Virus record (IMG/VR): IMGVR_UViG_3300027708_000165 | Coordinates: 1 to 37,842 of that record | DNA from: a virus | DNA length: 37,842 bases | Reading direction: 5' to 3' (one strand) | In this document: piece after piece, positions 5,653 to 12,014 of the stretch | Layout of the letters: each line of letters begins with the position of its first letter | Numbering within the stretch: position 1 is the first letter of the stretch | The notes under the pieces: model-generated | What the model was told of the DNA's origin: nothing | Databases searched by the model: none | What the model saw: only the letters and a program-made list of their open reading frames with translations | Made by a program: the position numbers and the translations under genes

Positions 5653-5736
5653 ATGCTATCATGGATAATCAATAACATATGGTACATAATAGGAATCCCC
5701 GCAGCCATCTGGCTGTGCTGGGCAGCAGGCAACTAA
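5653..5736 (+). CDS. Membrane microprotein, 27 aa
   Basis: ATG 5653 to TAA 5734-5736. Residues 4-24 are almost entirely hydrophobic and Trp/Ile-rich (WIINNIWYIIGIPAAIWLC), predicting one membrane helix. GGAGAG lies about 12 bases upstream, so the ribosome site is only moderate. The gap it fills would otherwise be the one real break in the packed operon, supporting its reality. Function unknown. Confidence 0.45.
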   Translation: MLSWIINNIWYIIGIPAAIWLCWAAGN

Positions 5737-5752
5737 CAGAAAAGGTAACGTA

Positions 5753-5959
5753 ATGACTGACGACATGAAGAAAAACGGCGAGGCTATCGTTGCGCTCGCA
5801 CGTAAACTGTACCTGCATTACTGTGAAGAGAAGGCTTTCAACGCACGACAGTACCCTTGGTCGCCTTTGTGGGCCATGGAGTACGCGCAGATTGCCGTGA
5901 ACGCTTACGGGTTCGATGATGAAGGGTACGATGATCTCCTTAAGGAGATTGCCCCGTGA
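5753..5959 (+). CDS. Hypothetical early protein, 68 aa
   Basis: ATG 5753 follows AAAAGG by about eight bases. The product is helical with aromatic residues (KLYLHYCEEKAF, YPWSPLWAMEYAQIAVNAYGF) and a C-terminal acidic stretch. No motif is recognised. GTGA overlap links it to the WhiB gene; it may be co-translated with it. Function unknown. Confidence 0.65.
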   Translation: MTDDMKKNGEAIVALARKLYLHYCEEKAFNARQYPWSPLWAMEYAQIAVNAYGFDDEGYDDLLKEIAP

Positions 5960-6243
5960 AGTATCCTGAGTACACTGGCGATGAGGCATGTGCAGAGATT
6001 GGGGTGGAGTTCTTCTATCTTGATGAGCATTCTGGCACGCCAAGGAACATGCTAAAAATGTTTAAGGAAATGTGTATTCAATGCCCTATTTATGATGACT
6101 GTCTAGAGTGGGCTGTGCGTCACGAGAAGCATGGTCTGTGGGCAGGCACGACACCACGGACTAGAAGTAACATGCGCTATAATCGTGGTATCATAATCGA
6201 ATCCCCAGAGTACTGGGTGTTTCAAGATAGGAGTGCGTCGTGA
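5956..6243 (+). CDS. whiB: WhiB-family transcriptional regulator, 95 aa
   Basis: WhiB-like proteins are actinobacterial [4Fe-4S] regulators that bind the main sigma factor and redirect transcription. Here Cys12 (DEAC) is followed by Cys40-x2-Cys43-x5-Cys49 (CIQCPIYDDC), the four cluster ligands in family spacing. After these comes GLWAG at 60-64, the family G(V/I/L)WGG turn with Ala at the fourth position, then basic TPRTRSNMR for DNA contact. Length is normal. GTG start at 5956 overlaps the previous stop and the following gene overlaps its own stop. It points to an actinobacterial host and likely reprograms host or phage promoters, including the SigA-type promoters of this operon (inference). 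Confidence 0.93.
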   Translation: MKYPEYTGDEACAEIGVEFFYLDEHSGTPRNMLKMFKEMCIQCPIYDDCLEWAVRHEKHGLWAGTTPRTRSNMRYNRGIIIESPEYWVFQDRSAS

Positions 6244-6404
6244 TCTGTAGTAAATGCAGGACTGGCGGTACATGGAATCAGGCATGGCGTGATACGCAGT
6301 CTGATTCAGCGTTGAAGATTGCTTTAAGGTTTCACACTGATTGTGTCGGTGACTGCTGTTGCCAACACACTGTTGGTGTGGATTCTCTTAATGCGTTCAA
6401 GTGA
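6240..6404 (+). CDS. Cys-rich early microprotein, 54 aa
   Basis: GTG 6240 overlaps the WhiB stop by four bases, with ATAGGAG about nine bases upstream. MICSKCRTGGTWNQAW at the start gives C-x2-C; DCVGDCCCQH at residues 35-44 supplies four more Cys and a His, completing a probable zinc site. Its tail gives GTGA, the start of the next gene. I recall similar small Cys proteins beside WhiB genes in actinophages; function is unknown. Confidence 0.65.
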   Translation: MICSKCRTGGTWNQAWRDTQSDSALKIALRFHTDCVGDCCCQHTVGVDSLNAFK

Positions 6405-6640
6405 ATAAAGATAGGAAGGTATGGGTGGAGGCTATCCATGCTATGCCGACTGAGGGGCCAGACTACAGGTGGGCTGGTCCTACAGAAGTGTGCTTGTGTG
6501 GCTGTGATTTGTTCGCGGCTGTTGTCGCGTTCGAGGACGGTGAAGTGAGCGCGTACTTTGTGGATATGAAATGCTTGTCGTGTGGTGCGCTTGTTCTTGC
6601 ACCATGCGATGTAGAAGATGACAACTATCAGGAGGATTAG
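6401..6640 (+). CDS. Zinc-ribbon-like early protein, 79 aa
   Basis: GTG 6401 overlaps the previous stop; AGGAAGG lies downstream of it, so a later GTG is possible. Residues 31-35 (CLCGC) and 58-61 (CLSC) plus Cys68 form a two-knuckle zinc ribbon around DLFAAVVAFEDGEVSAYFVD. This CxCG...CxxCG pattern recurs in small actinophage proteins. No enzymatic motif. Two bases separate it from the next gene. Confidence 0.7.
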   Translation: MNKDRKVWVEAIHAMPTEGPDYRWAGPTEVCLCGCDLFAAVVAFEDGEVSAYFVDMKCLSCGALVLAPCDVEDDNYQED

Positions 6641-6641
6641 A

Positions 6642-6899
6642 ATGAGTGCAAGAGTTGATATGTATGTTGATTTTGTTATTGCCTTGGATGATCGTCCATG
6701 TTTGTCGGCAGGGGCTGAGATTGAATCCCCTTTGACTATTGCTGACGTAAAGCATTGGCTTAAGCAGGTAGAAGCGTTGGGTTTTGATGATGACCATATG
6801 CTTACGGAATGCCAACTCGCTATCGAAGTGCATTCGCACAACATGACTTTGCGTAAAGACATTGCGAGTTTTAATGTGCGCCACACGGAGGCCGTCTGA
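6642..6899 (+). CDS. Hypothetical early protein, 85 aa
   Basis: ATG 6642 has the best ribosome site of the operon, AGGAGG about seven bases upstream; an in-frame ATG at 6618 precedes it and is unlikely. MSARVDMYVDFVIALDDR begins a strand-rich section, followed by a helical part (ADVKHWLKQVEALGF). No recognised domain. Overlaps the next ATG by one base. Confidence 0.7.
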   Translation: MSARVDMYVDFVIALDDRPCLSAGAEIESPLTIADVKHWLKQVEALGFDDDHMLTECQLAIEVHSHNMTLRKDIASFNVRHTEAV

Positions 6900-7345
6900 T
6901 GTTGATTGCCGATATCTTCTTCGCGTCTGCCATCATGCTAGGGTTTCAGACAGATGAGCCAGTGTGTCACGATAGGTTGGCTGTCGAATTATCTAATGCG
7001 GGATGGACAGGGGAAGATAACCGTATCGCTTGGTCTATAGTGAACCGTGAATCAAATAATAAACCGACTATGATCAGTGATGATGGTGGCTATGGTTTGT
7101 TTCAGATTCAAGAATCAGTATGGTCTGCCCGCCGATGGTGGGATTGGGATACGGTATTGACTCGTGAAGGAAATATCGGTATGGCCCGCGCACTATGGGA
7201 GAAGTCAGGGTGGTCCCCTTGGGGACTAGATAAGAATGGTAACTTTGATTTCAGTTCCTATGGTGCGTGGTCCAGTGATCAACGTCAGTCGTGGATTGTT
7301 GAACCTTATCTGCGTTACTACTACAAGTATCCTTGTGAGGGATGA
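6899..7345 (+). CDS. Lytic-transglycosylase-like (SLT) protein, 148 aa
   Basis: Probable peptidoglycan-cleaving protein. The first 16 residues (MLIADIFFASAIMLGF) form a hydrophobic signal or anchor. AWSIVNRESNNKP at 44-56 and GYGLFQIQES at 64-73 match the lytic transglycosylase core: catalytic Glu51 in the (R)ES motif and the GLFQI segment. Length is close to a bare SLT domain. It is unusual that it lies in the early operon and not with the lysis cassette at 13644-14640. It could help DNA entry, prevent superinfection or remodel the wall early. Could alternatively be a structural protein expressed from this end. Start ATG 6899 overlaps the prior stop. Confidence 0.75.
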   Translation: MLIADIFFASAIMLGFQTDEPVCHDRLAVELSNAGWTGEDNRIAWSIVNRESNNKPTMISDDGGYGLFQIQESVWSARRWWDWDTVLTREGNIGMARALWEKSGWSPWGLDKNGNFDFSSYGAWSSDQRQSWIVEPYLRYYYKYPCEG

Positions 7346-7467
7346 TGGATGAAGGGACAAGTGTTGTTGTCTGCCAGCGTTGCGGTGGACGTGGCGGTAA
7401 GGTAGCATACGGTTGGACACTGTTATGCGATTCGTGTATCAGTGATGACATGAAGGAGTGGGAATGA
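7345..7467 (+). CDS. Zinc-ribbon microprotein, 40 aa
   Basis: ATG 7345 overlaps the previous TGA by one base. The 40-residue product has CQRCG at 10-14 and CDSC at 28-31, a minimal two-Cys-pair zinc ribbon separated by a GGRGGKVAYGWTLL strand-turn-strand. The end ATGA starts the next gene. No further function is evident. Confidence 0.65.
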   Translation: MDEGTSVVVCQRCGGRGGKVAYGWTLLCDSCISDDMKEWE

Positions 7468-7619
7468 ATAAAGAAATGGCTAAAGCCTTGGACAACTGGG
7501 TTACTACCCAGCCTGAGGTTAATGATTGTGAACAGTGCAAGGAGAAGTATGCTTACTGTTTCTGTGCTGCTGATGAGGAGCAGGCTTACGCTGATACGAT
7601 AGCGGAACTGCGTAGTTAG
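7464..7619 (+). CDS. Cys-rich early microprotein, 51 aa
   Basis: Last gene of the early operon. ATG 7464 overlaps the preceding stop, with AAGGAG about nine bases upstream. CEQCKEKYAYCFC (22-34) gives two close C-x2-C / C-x-C pairs flanked by helices. The stop TAG lies 12 bases before the terminator stem. Function unknown. Confidence 0.65.
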   Translation: MNKEMAKALDNWVTTQPEVNDCEQCKEKYAYCFCAADEEQAYADTIAELRS

Positions 7620-7631
7620 TAACAAGAAGAG

Positions 7632-7680
7632 GCCCCGGTCAGACACGATGGTTTGTGTCTGCCGGGGCTTTCTTTGTTTC
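7632..7680. terminator. Strong rho-independent terminator between convergent operons
   Basis: GCCCCGG (7632-7638), a one-base bulge, CAGACAC (7640-7646), an 8-base loop, GTGTCTG (7655-7661) and CCGGGGC (7662-7668): a 14-bp stem followed by TTTCTTTGTTTC on the plus strand. It ends the early operon. The minus-strand replication operon runs toward it from the right, and the stem may also help stop that transcript. Confidence 0.9.
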
Positions 7681-7685
7681 TACTG

Positions 7686-7775
7686 CTATTCGTCATCCTT
7701 ATCAAACATTCTAATGACAGACCAGATAATCATTAAACCAAGGAAGATGAAAGCAATGGTGTACGCTACGCCCAA
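7686..7775 (-). CDS. Possible membrane microprotein, 29 aa
   Basis: A TTG start at 7775, inside the last codons of the sigma-like gene, opens a 29-codon frame ending at TAG 7688-7686. Residues 4-21 (AYTIAFIFLGLMIIWSVI) form a clean membrane helix followed by the charged tail RMFDKDDE. The TTG start and weak ribosome site (AGGTGGTG about 10 bases upstream) lower confidence. It would be the last gene of the minus-strand replication operon, just before the shared terminator. Confidence 0.4.
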   Translation of the reverse strand: MGVAYTIAFIFLGLMIIWSVIRMFDKDDE

Positions 7776-8374
7776 GGTGGTTCACCACCTAATTTGTCAG
7801 ACAATTTGCGCAACGCTGTACGAATCTTGCGACGGATAGTCGATTCAGAAACCTGATAGGTTGCTGCCAGCACCTGCACATCTAGACCACCGTTAGAGAA
7901 TCTGACCCGCAACATATCCTGCTGCTCTTTAACTAATGAATCAAACGCAAACTTCACATCACACAACATTGCTAGACGAGTGTTACCTTCACCGGGTTTC
8001 GACTGGCTACGCCCATCAGTATCGTCACTGAAAGATTCCAGAGACCAGTCATCGTAGTCAAACAGGTCAGGTAGTAGTTCGTGAAGCATCGTTTCACTGT
8101 AGAAACAGTGGTCGGATACGCTAGTGCGTGTGACCCTAGCACGCTCCCTAACGGCATACTTCATGCCAGCCCGGTAGAGTGCCGTACCTAACTTCCCGCG
8201 CCCCTGCTTGCCTTCCTCGCGCCAGCGAGACACACGTGCAGTGTTCTTTACCATCCACATGTAGCATTCGCTACGGATATCATCAAAGTCTATTAGATTC
8301 CTTTGAAGATTGTGAATCTTACGCGCCACAATAGTAGCGGCACGCATCTCATAATCAGTAAATGAATCTACCAT
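7766..8374 (-). CDS. Sigma-factor-like DNA-binding protein, 202 aa
   Basis: Probable divergent sigma-70-family or sigma-like regulator. The N-terminal DFDDIRSECYMWMVKN near 29-44 resembles the sigma region-2 helix that starts (D/E)xxDxxQ(E/S)xx. The C-terminal DVQVLAATYQVSESTIRRKI (about 169-188) is a helix-turn-helix as in region 4, followed by a basic RTALRKLSDKL helix. No extracytoplasmic-type tail. It overlaps the preceding phosphoesterase gene (ATGGTAG). It may direct late transcription or act as a co-regulator with WhiB; this is inference because no distinct late promoter was recognised. Confidence 0.65.
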   Translation of the reverse strand: MVDSFTDYEMRAATIVARKIHNLQRNLIDFDDIRSECYMWMVKNTARVSRWREEGKQGRGKLGTALYRAGMKYAVRERARVTRTSVSDHCFYSETMLHELLPDLFDYDDWSLESFSDDTDGRSQSKPGEGNTRLAMLCDVKFAFDSLVKEQQDMLRVRFSNGGLDVQVLAATYQVSESTIRRKIRTALRKLSDKLGGEPPWA

Positions 8375-9108
8375 GCGTACTGCACACCCTCAACAACAAA
8401 ACTTTTATTCACTACAGGGATAGGGCAAGGCGTAACCTTGCCTTTGAAATCGTACAAGATACCAAACCCCTGCTGCCAATTATGTGTCTTGGCATACGTT
8501 GCCTTTGTCATGTCCATCAGATTCCCTACCTCGAATCCCCACAGGGTGCGGGTAGGTTTGCCGTTCACTGACGTAGTGTGGGGCACTAGGCCCATGCGAT
8601 GTGTGTGTCCACATACGATGCTCGTACCGACCTTGCGTACGAGGCCCGCTGCTGTCTGTCCTGCTACTTGACTAGTTCCAGCCTCGTCACCATGCATGGC
8701 GTGCCAGCCGGGGAGAACGGGGTAGGCTTTGTCGTGGAATTCGATACCCATTTCAGGTAGTCGTAGGAAGTTTTGTAGTTCAATCTCTGGCAAACCTAAC
8801 AGTCCCGGTATCCTGCGCATGATAGAATTGTAGAGACGGTCAGTGTGGTTGGATCGGATGACGTGCCCGACCTGTAAGTCTTGTAGTACTTGTACGGTAC
8901 GGTCACGGTCTTTACCGATGGACCGTTCCCATTCTAGGGCTGTGCCCGTGGACCAGCGACTGATTGTTTGCATATCCATTTCGTCACCGATGGTGAGAAC
9001 AATATCGGATGGCTGTTTCATGTCGCTGATGCACTGCGCTAGTGCGTCTACTGCTTTACGGTCTTCGTACGGTACTTGTAGGTCTGAGATAACCCATACT
9101 CTACGCAT
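8368..9108 (-). CDS. Calcineurin-like metallophosphoesterase, 246 aa
   Basis: A binuclear-metal phosphoesterase. Motifs in order: VISDLQVP (Asp9, with Gln11 where His is usual), GDEMD (41-45), RSNHTD (Asn87-His88), WHAMHGDE (His139), CGHTHRMG (His168, His170). The D-x-Q variant of motif I occurs in phage members. Substrates in phages are usually unknown (nucleic-acid or nucleotide phosphates are likely). It lies in the replication operon, between the hypothetical 82-aa gene and the sigma-like gene. AAGGA lies upstream of ATG 9108. Confidence 0.88.
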   Translation of the reverse strand: MRRVWVISDLQVPYEDRKAVDALAQCISDMKQPSDIVLTIGDEMDMQTISRWSTGTALEWERSIGKDRDRTVQVLQDLQVGHVIRSNHTDRLYNSIMRRIPGLLGLPEIELQNFLRLPEMGIEFHDKAYPVLPGWHAMHGDEAGTSQVAGQTAAGLVRKVGTSIVCGHTHRMGLVPHTTSVNGKPTRTLWGFEVGNLMDMTKATYAKTHNWQQGFGILYDFKGKVTPCPIPVVNKSFVVEGVQYAW

Positions 9109-9127
9109 AGTTACGTGTCCTTATAGT

Positions 9128-9376
9128 TTAGAGGAGCGTTGCCATAGGTTCGTTTGATGCTTGTATTGCTGCTACACCGTGTGAGAATAGAATTAGATAA
9201 CCGCCTTTGCCGTCTGCGAGGTACGCGAATCCAAACTTGCCTAGCCTGCTTGATAGTTCCATGATGGAGATATCGTTTAATGATATCCTATCCCCACCAA
9301 CTAGGTAGACAATAACATAAGGGTCTATTATTGTCATGTCGTCGGGCAGGTCTTCAGTGGTCACGACTTGGGCCAC
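9128..9376 (-). CDS. Hypothetical protein, 82 aa
   Basis: GTG 9376 lies within the end of the upstream DUF1599-like gene, overlapping it by 16 bases with AGGA close before it; a GTG at 9364, forming GTGA with the upstream stop, is an alternative start. The product is strand-rich: TIIDPYVIVYLVGGDRISL, then FGFAYLADGKGGYLILFSHG. No catalytic motif or membrane helix is recognised. Genes on both sides suggest a nucleotide or regulatory role, unproven. Confidence 0.6.
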   Translation of the reverse strand: MAQVVTTEDLPDDMTIIDPYVIVYLVGGDRISLNDISIMELSSRLGKFGFAYLADGKGGYLILFSHGVAAIQASNEPMATLL

Positions 9377-9816
9377 TGCTTCCTGAGAACAAGAATGGCA
9401 ATCGCAGAATAGTTAAGCATATCCATGAACGTATCTTCAAGAGACTCATAGTTTGCACTAGTATCCTTGCTAATCAAATGAATGGCACGAGCCTGCTTAT
9501 CGTGCAAGCGTACAAGCAAGCCTACGAGAGGGCCAAGAGGAGACTTATTAATGTTGTCAGGACCATAGTCCTGATGCTTCTTCAACAGTAGTTCCTCAGC
9601 CTCATCAAGAATACAGGCTAGGTCAAGCGTTAGACTTGAATGGTTTTCATCAACCATTTCTTTAGTCTTCATGTACTGTTTGTACGATTCTTTCATGTTC
9701 TCGTAGGTGGTATCTGCACCATAATAGTACCCTGCTGTTGGTCGATAGTTACTACCTTTAGCCCCATAGACCTTATCATTCTTAGAAGGTTTTCCCAGTC
9801 CTGCGGTTCCACTCAC
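9361..9816 (-). CDS. DUF1599-like (nucleotide-modification-associated) protein, 151 aa
   Basis: The C-terminal half, with KKHQDYGPDNI near 78-88, GLLVRLHDKQARAIHL near 99-114 and SLEDTFMDMLNYSAIAILVL near 124-143, fits the DUF1599 / nucleotide-modification-associated domain (distantly all-alpha NTP-pyrophosphohydrolase/MazG-like). The N-terminal ~50 residues are Gly/Tyr/Lys-rich and look disordered. Acidic residues in these helices could bind metal. It may act on nucleotides for phage DNA synthesis. GTG 9816 overlaps the primase stop (GTGA) with GGAG upstream. Confidence 0.75.
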   Translation of the reverse strand: MSGTAGLGKPSKNDKVYGAKGSNYRPTAGYYYGADTTYENMKESYKQYMKTKEMVDENHSSLTLDLACILDEAEELLLKKHQDYGPDNINKSPLGPLVGLLVRLHDKQARAIHLISKDTSANYESLEDTFMDMLNYSAIAILVLRKQWPKS

Positions 9817-10430
9817 AACTCCACACTCCTTAACACGGCATCCTTGCCACCGGATAGGTATACGTCATTCACATCCATGCCAGTAGGCATGGACACAGAG
9901 ATTGCTGTATCTACTTCTTTACACACTGCTCTACCAAACTGTCTACCGGCTTCGTCACCGTCACACAGTACCACAACTTTGCGGTAATCTTGCATAAGTA
10001 GTTTGAAATGTGGCTGCCAGTTGTTCGCACCGGGAACACCAACAGTAGGTAGGCCGCAGATGGATGAGGCAATAATGGTATCCATCTCCCCTTCAGTAAC
10101 GTACAAGATACTGGACTCTAGGTTCAGGTCTTTAACATTAAACAGTTTAGTTTTTGCTCCGGGACGGGACAGATACTTGGGTCCGTCACCCATAAGGGCA
10201 CGATAACGGATATCTACTACCCCAGATGGGGTAACATATGGAATGGCAAGCCTGTCACCGTAGTCTGAGTCTCCGGGATGGTCCCCTTTAACGTAGCCTA
10301 GCCGGAACGTACGTGCCGCTTCCTCCGTTATCCCTCTCCCTGCTAGGTACGAAGCCACCTCGCTTAGGTTCTGCTCGTACCGGGCGGCTGTCTCCTCCAA
10401 CAATGTCCTTGCAGCGTCTGTAAGCCTCAT
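9813..10430 (-). CDS. Primase, TOPRIM catalytic part, 205 aa
   Basis: Catalytic half of a DnaG-type primase. After ATG 10430, which has GGAGGGGAG just upstream, come the DnaG-like helices LLEETAARYEQNLSEVASYL and GRGITEEAARTFRLGY (residues 10-46), then the TOPRIM motifs TEGEMD (112-117, metal Glu) and CDGDEAG (156-162, DxD). It lacks its own zinc domain and the C-terminal helicase-binding domain of cellular DnaG. Residues 1-47 are encoded in DNA that also encodes the end of the zinc-domain gene in another frame (overlap 143 bases). It presumably works together with that protein to make RNA primers. Confidence 0.88.
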   Translation of the reverse strand: MRLTDAARTLLEETAARYEQNLSEVASYLAGRGITEEAARTFRLGYVKGDHPGDSDYGDRLAIPYVTPSGVVDIRYRALMGDGPKYLSRPGAKTKLFNVKDLNLESSILYVTEGEMDTIIASSICGLPTVGVPGANNWQPHFKLLMQDYRKVVVLCDGDEAGRQFGRAVCKEVDTAISVSMPTGMDVNDVYLSGGKDAVLRSVEL

Positions 10431-10671
10431 TCCACTCCCCTCCATCCACATGTTTGACAAGCCCAACTGCGTCGCCCTTCATGCCACAAGACATGCACAT
10501 CATCCCACCCGTCGTGTTGTTTACCCGACAGGACGGTTTCTTGTCCGTGTGTAGACCACATTTTATAGTCTGCCACCCCGGTTTCGGTGCTGGTAATGAC
10601 CACCCGTAGTGGGTCAAAATCTTCCATAGGTCACCTGCCTTGTAGACATAGGATGAGTTCGACAAGTTCAC
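10288..10671 (-). CDS. Primase zinc-binding (CHC2-type) protein, 127 aa
   Basis: DnaG-type zinc-binding domain on its own polypeptide: Cys38-x2-His41, Cys59-x2-Cys62 around HTDKKPSCRVNN and MCMSCGMKGDAV, followed by the typical helix GGEWNEAYRRCKDIV. This domain selects template start sites in primases. Residues after about 90 (Arg/Gly/Pro-rich) lie in the 143-base overlap with the TOPRIM gene and look unlike a conserved fold. The GTG at 10671 sits only three bases after GGAGG; a TTG at 10665 would have better spacing (nine bases). Confidence 0.82.
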   Translation of the reverse strand: MNLSNSSYVYKAGDLWKILTHYGWSLPAPKPGWQTIKCGLHTDKKPSCRVNNTTGGMMCMSCGMKGDAVGLVKHVDGGEWNEAYRRCKDIVGGDSRPVRAEPKRGGFVPSRERDNGGSGTYVPARLR

Positions 10672-11026
10672 TCACCTCCATAACTGCATATGATTTGTCT
10701 ATGCCACTGTTTCTACGTTTAACTATTGCTACACCTATAGCATGTTCAGGATAGTTTACGTCATGTACCCTGTGTGCTTGATAGTTTAACGCTTCAACTT
10801 TGGCTTCTTGTACATAGGATGACAGCGTAATCGCTGCCTCATTCTTGCATTCTACTATGAGGGCAGTATCTGATGTGATACGTAGCACGAGGTCACCTTC
10901 ATCTTCCCGGCCTTTCTTGGTGAGCCTTTCGGTGGGAAAGATTTTCGCTAGGTATTCGTGCATGTCTATCTCGAATTCTGCACCTCTACGCTTGTTTGCT
11001 TTGTTACGCTTGGACAGGTCGGTCAT
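10631..11026 (-). CDS. Resolvase-like PD-(D/E)XK nuclease, 131 aa
   Basis: Resembles Holliday-junction resolvase / small phage nucleases: KRRGAEFEIDMHEYLAK (Glu17 or Glu19), EDEGDLVLRI with Asp45, and LIVECKN with Glu59-x-Lys61 make a PD-(D/E)XK metal-binding core. Length (131) suits an Hjc-like fold. It would cut branched DNA during replication or before packaging. The start ATG 11026 is overlapped by the small zinc gene ahead of it and its end overlaps the primase zinc gene by 41 bases. Confidence 0.72.
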   Translation of the reverse strand: MTDLSKRNKANKRRGAEFEIDMHEYLAKIFPTERLTKKGREDEGDLVLRITSDTALIVECKNEAAITLSSYVQEAKVEALNYQAHRVHDVNYPEHAIGVAIVKRRNSGIDKSYAVMEVSELVELILCLQGR

Positions 11027-11138
11027 CGTAAGTTACCTTGTCCCTCTCGTCCTGACGCACTTTGGCTATCACCCTGCATAGGGTGCATTCTTCAGCGAAC
11101 TGTAACGGAACGTTGATGCACAGTGGGTCGTGGCTCAT
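11004..11138 (-). CDS. Cys-containing microprotein, 44 aa
   Basis: ATG 11138 overlaps the stop of the ATPase gene (ATGA). MSHDPLCINVPLQFAEECTLC, then RVIAKVRQDERDKV: the HDPLC...C-x2-C then a basic-acidic helix is a pattern I recognise from many small actinophage proteins, usually located near replication genes, role unknown. The Cys and His may hold one zinc ion. It overlaps the nuclease gene by 23 bases. Confidence 0.7.
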   Translation of the reverse strand: MSHDPLCINVPLQFAEECTLCRVIAKVRQDERDKVTYDDRPVQA

Positions 11139-11914
11139 CGTGTCTCCATGTCGCCCAAGTGCATACGTGCAGGCTCATACACTAACCAAGTAACGTTAGT
11201 ACCAGAAGGATCAGCAGGCCCGTAACGATTCTTTACAGGGGCAACACACATGAAACCCTCAGTCGTATTCGCTACAGTGAGGATGAGCGCAGGAGTCTGA
11301 GCAACCTTACCCTGAATTGCACTACGTGGGGGAGCAGGGTTGCCGCTCACCGCTTCAGACGTATGATGCAGTACAAGGAATGCTGCGCCAGTCTCCCGCG
11401 CCCACCATTTAAACTCACGAAGCAGGCTACGCATAGAAGCCCACTCATCACCATCAGTGTGCGTACAGTCAAGCAGGTTGTCCACTACCACGAGTTCAGG
11501 GTATTGCCCATTCAACTCGTAGAATGCTTCAATCTCTAACTCAATATCAGCGAGGGATGGTGCTGACTCGAAACACCACTTTATGTGTGATGCTCTAGAG
11601 ATAACGTCTGATGCCCACGCGGAGTCGGACATCATCGGTTCAATGACTTGCTGTTCTGTGTCTGTAATCATGGACGCTAAGCGTAGGCTCATCGTGAATT
11701 CGTGTGTGTCGGCAGAGAAGTACAGTGTCGGCCTGTTTGCTAACCATGCCCAGTGAAGAGCGAGTGTAGATTTTCCTGCTCCGGGAGGTCCAGCAATCAT
11801 GGATACTTCACCACGGCGGGGGTGTATCTGTCGTGCTGCTAACGAATTGTATACTGGCGGCAAAGTAGCCGCTGATCTGTTGTTTGTTAGGATTGTTCTA
11901 TGTAGGCTCCGCAT
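11135..11914 (-). CDS. RecA/DnaB-type ATPase (helicase or recombinase), 259 aa
   Basis: A single RecA-fold ATPase. Walker A GPPGAGKST at 42-50; LYFSADT near 64-70; Walker B LVVVDN at 141-146; LVLHHTSE near 182-189 as the sensor motif; the segment around 203-215 (SAIQGKVAQTPAL) may be an L2-like loop. Related actinophage proteins are called DnaB-like helicase or RecA-like ATPase; the short N-terminus lacks the DnaB N-terminal domain. With primase, resolvase and Cas4-like nuclease it would form the replication/recombination module. ATG 11914 with a modest GGTGA site. Confidence 0.85.
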   Translation of the reverse strand: MRSLHRTILTNNRSAATLPPVYNSLAARQIHPRRGEVSMIAGPPGAGKSTLALHWAWLANRPTLYFSADTHEFTMSLRLASMITDTEQQVIEPMMSDSAWASDVISRASHIKWCFESAPSLADIELEIEAFYELNGQYPELVVVDNLLDCTHTDGDEWASMRSLLREFKWWARETGAAFLVLHHTSEAVSGNPAPPRSAIQGKVAQTPALILTVANTTEGFMCVAPVKNRYGPADPSGTNVTWLVYEPARMHLGDMETR

Positions 11915-11999
11915 TATGGGTCACCGTTTCTTCTAACATTCTAGTGTGGTGCATTGCTGTGCAGCCTGATCGCCGAAAATCAAACTGCACAGCATCCAC
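11898..11999 (-). CDS. Possible microprotein, 33 aa
   Basis: A GTG at 11999 with AAGGA seven bases upstream opens a 33-codon frame ending at TAG 11900-11898, overlapping the ATPase start. The product MDAVQFDFRRSGCTAMHHTR then LEETVTHNAEPT has no known motif. It fills the only real gap of this operon; the 9-bp inverted repeat GCTGTGCAG / CTGCACAGC (11956-11964, 11985-11993) lies inside it. A non-coding hairpin spacer is the alternative reading. Confidence 0.4.
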   Translation of the reverse strand: MDAVQFDFRRSGCTAMHHTRMLEETVTHNAEPT

Positions 12000-12014
12000 G
12001 CATTAGTCCTTAAA

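Noticed and set aside
10427-10627. Third minus-strand frame (66 aa) across the two primase genes
   Set aside because: It lies wholly inside the zinc-domain gene in another frame, has no ribosome site and no conserved motif.
9813-10671. Programmed +1 frameshift joining the primase parts as the sole product
   Set aside because: No slippery site or stimulator is evident and the TOPRIM gene has its own excellent ribosome site and ATG; kept only as an alternative.
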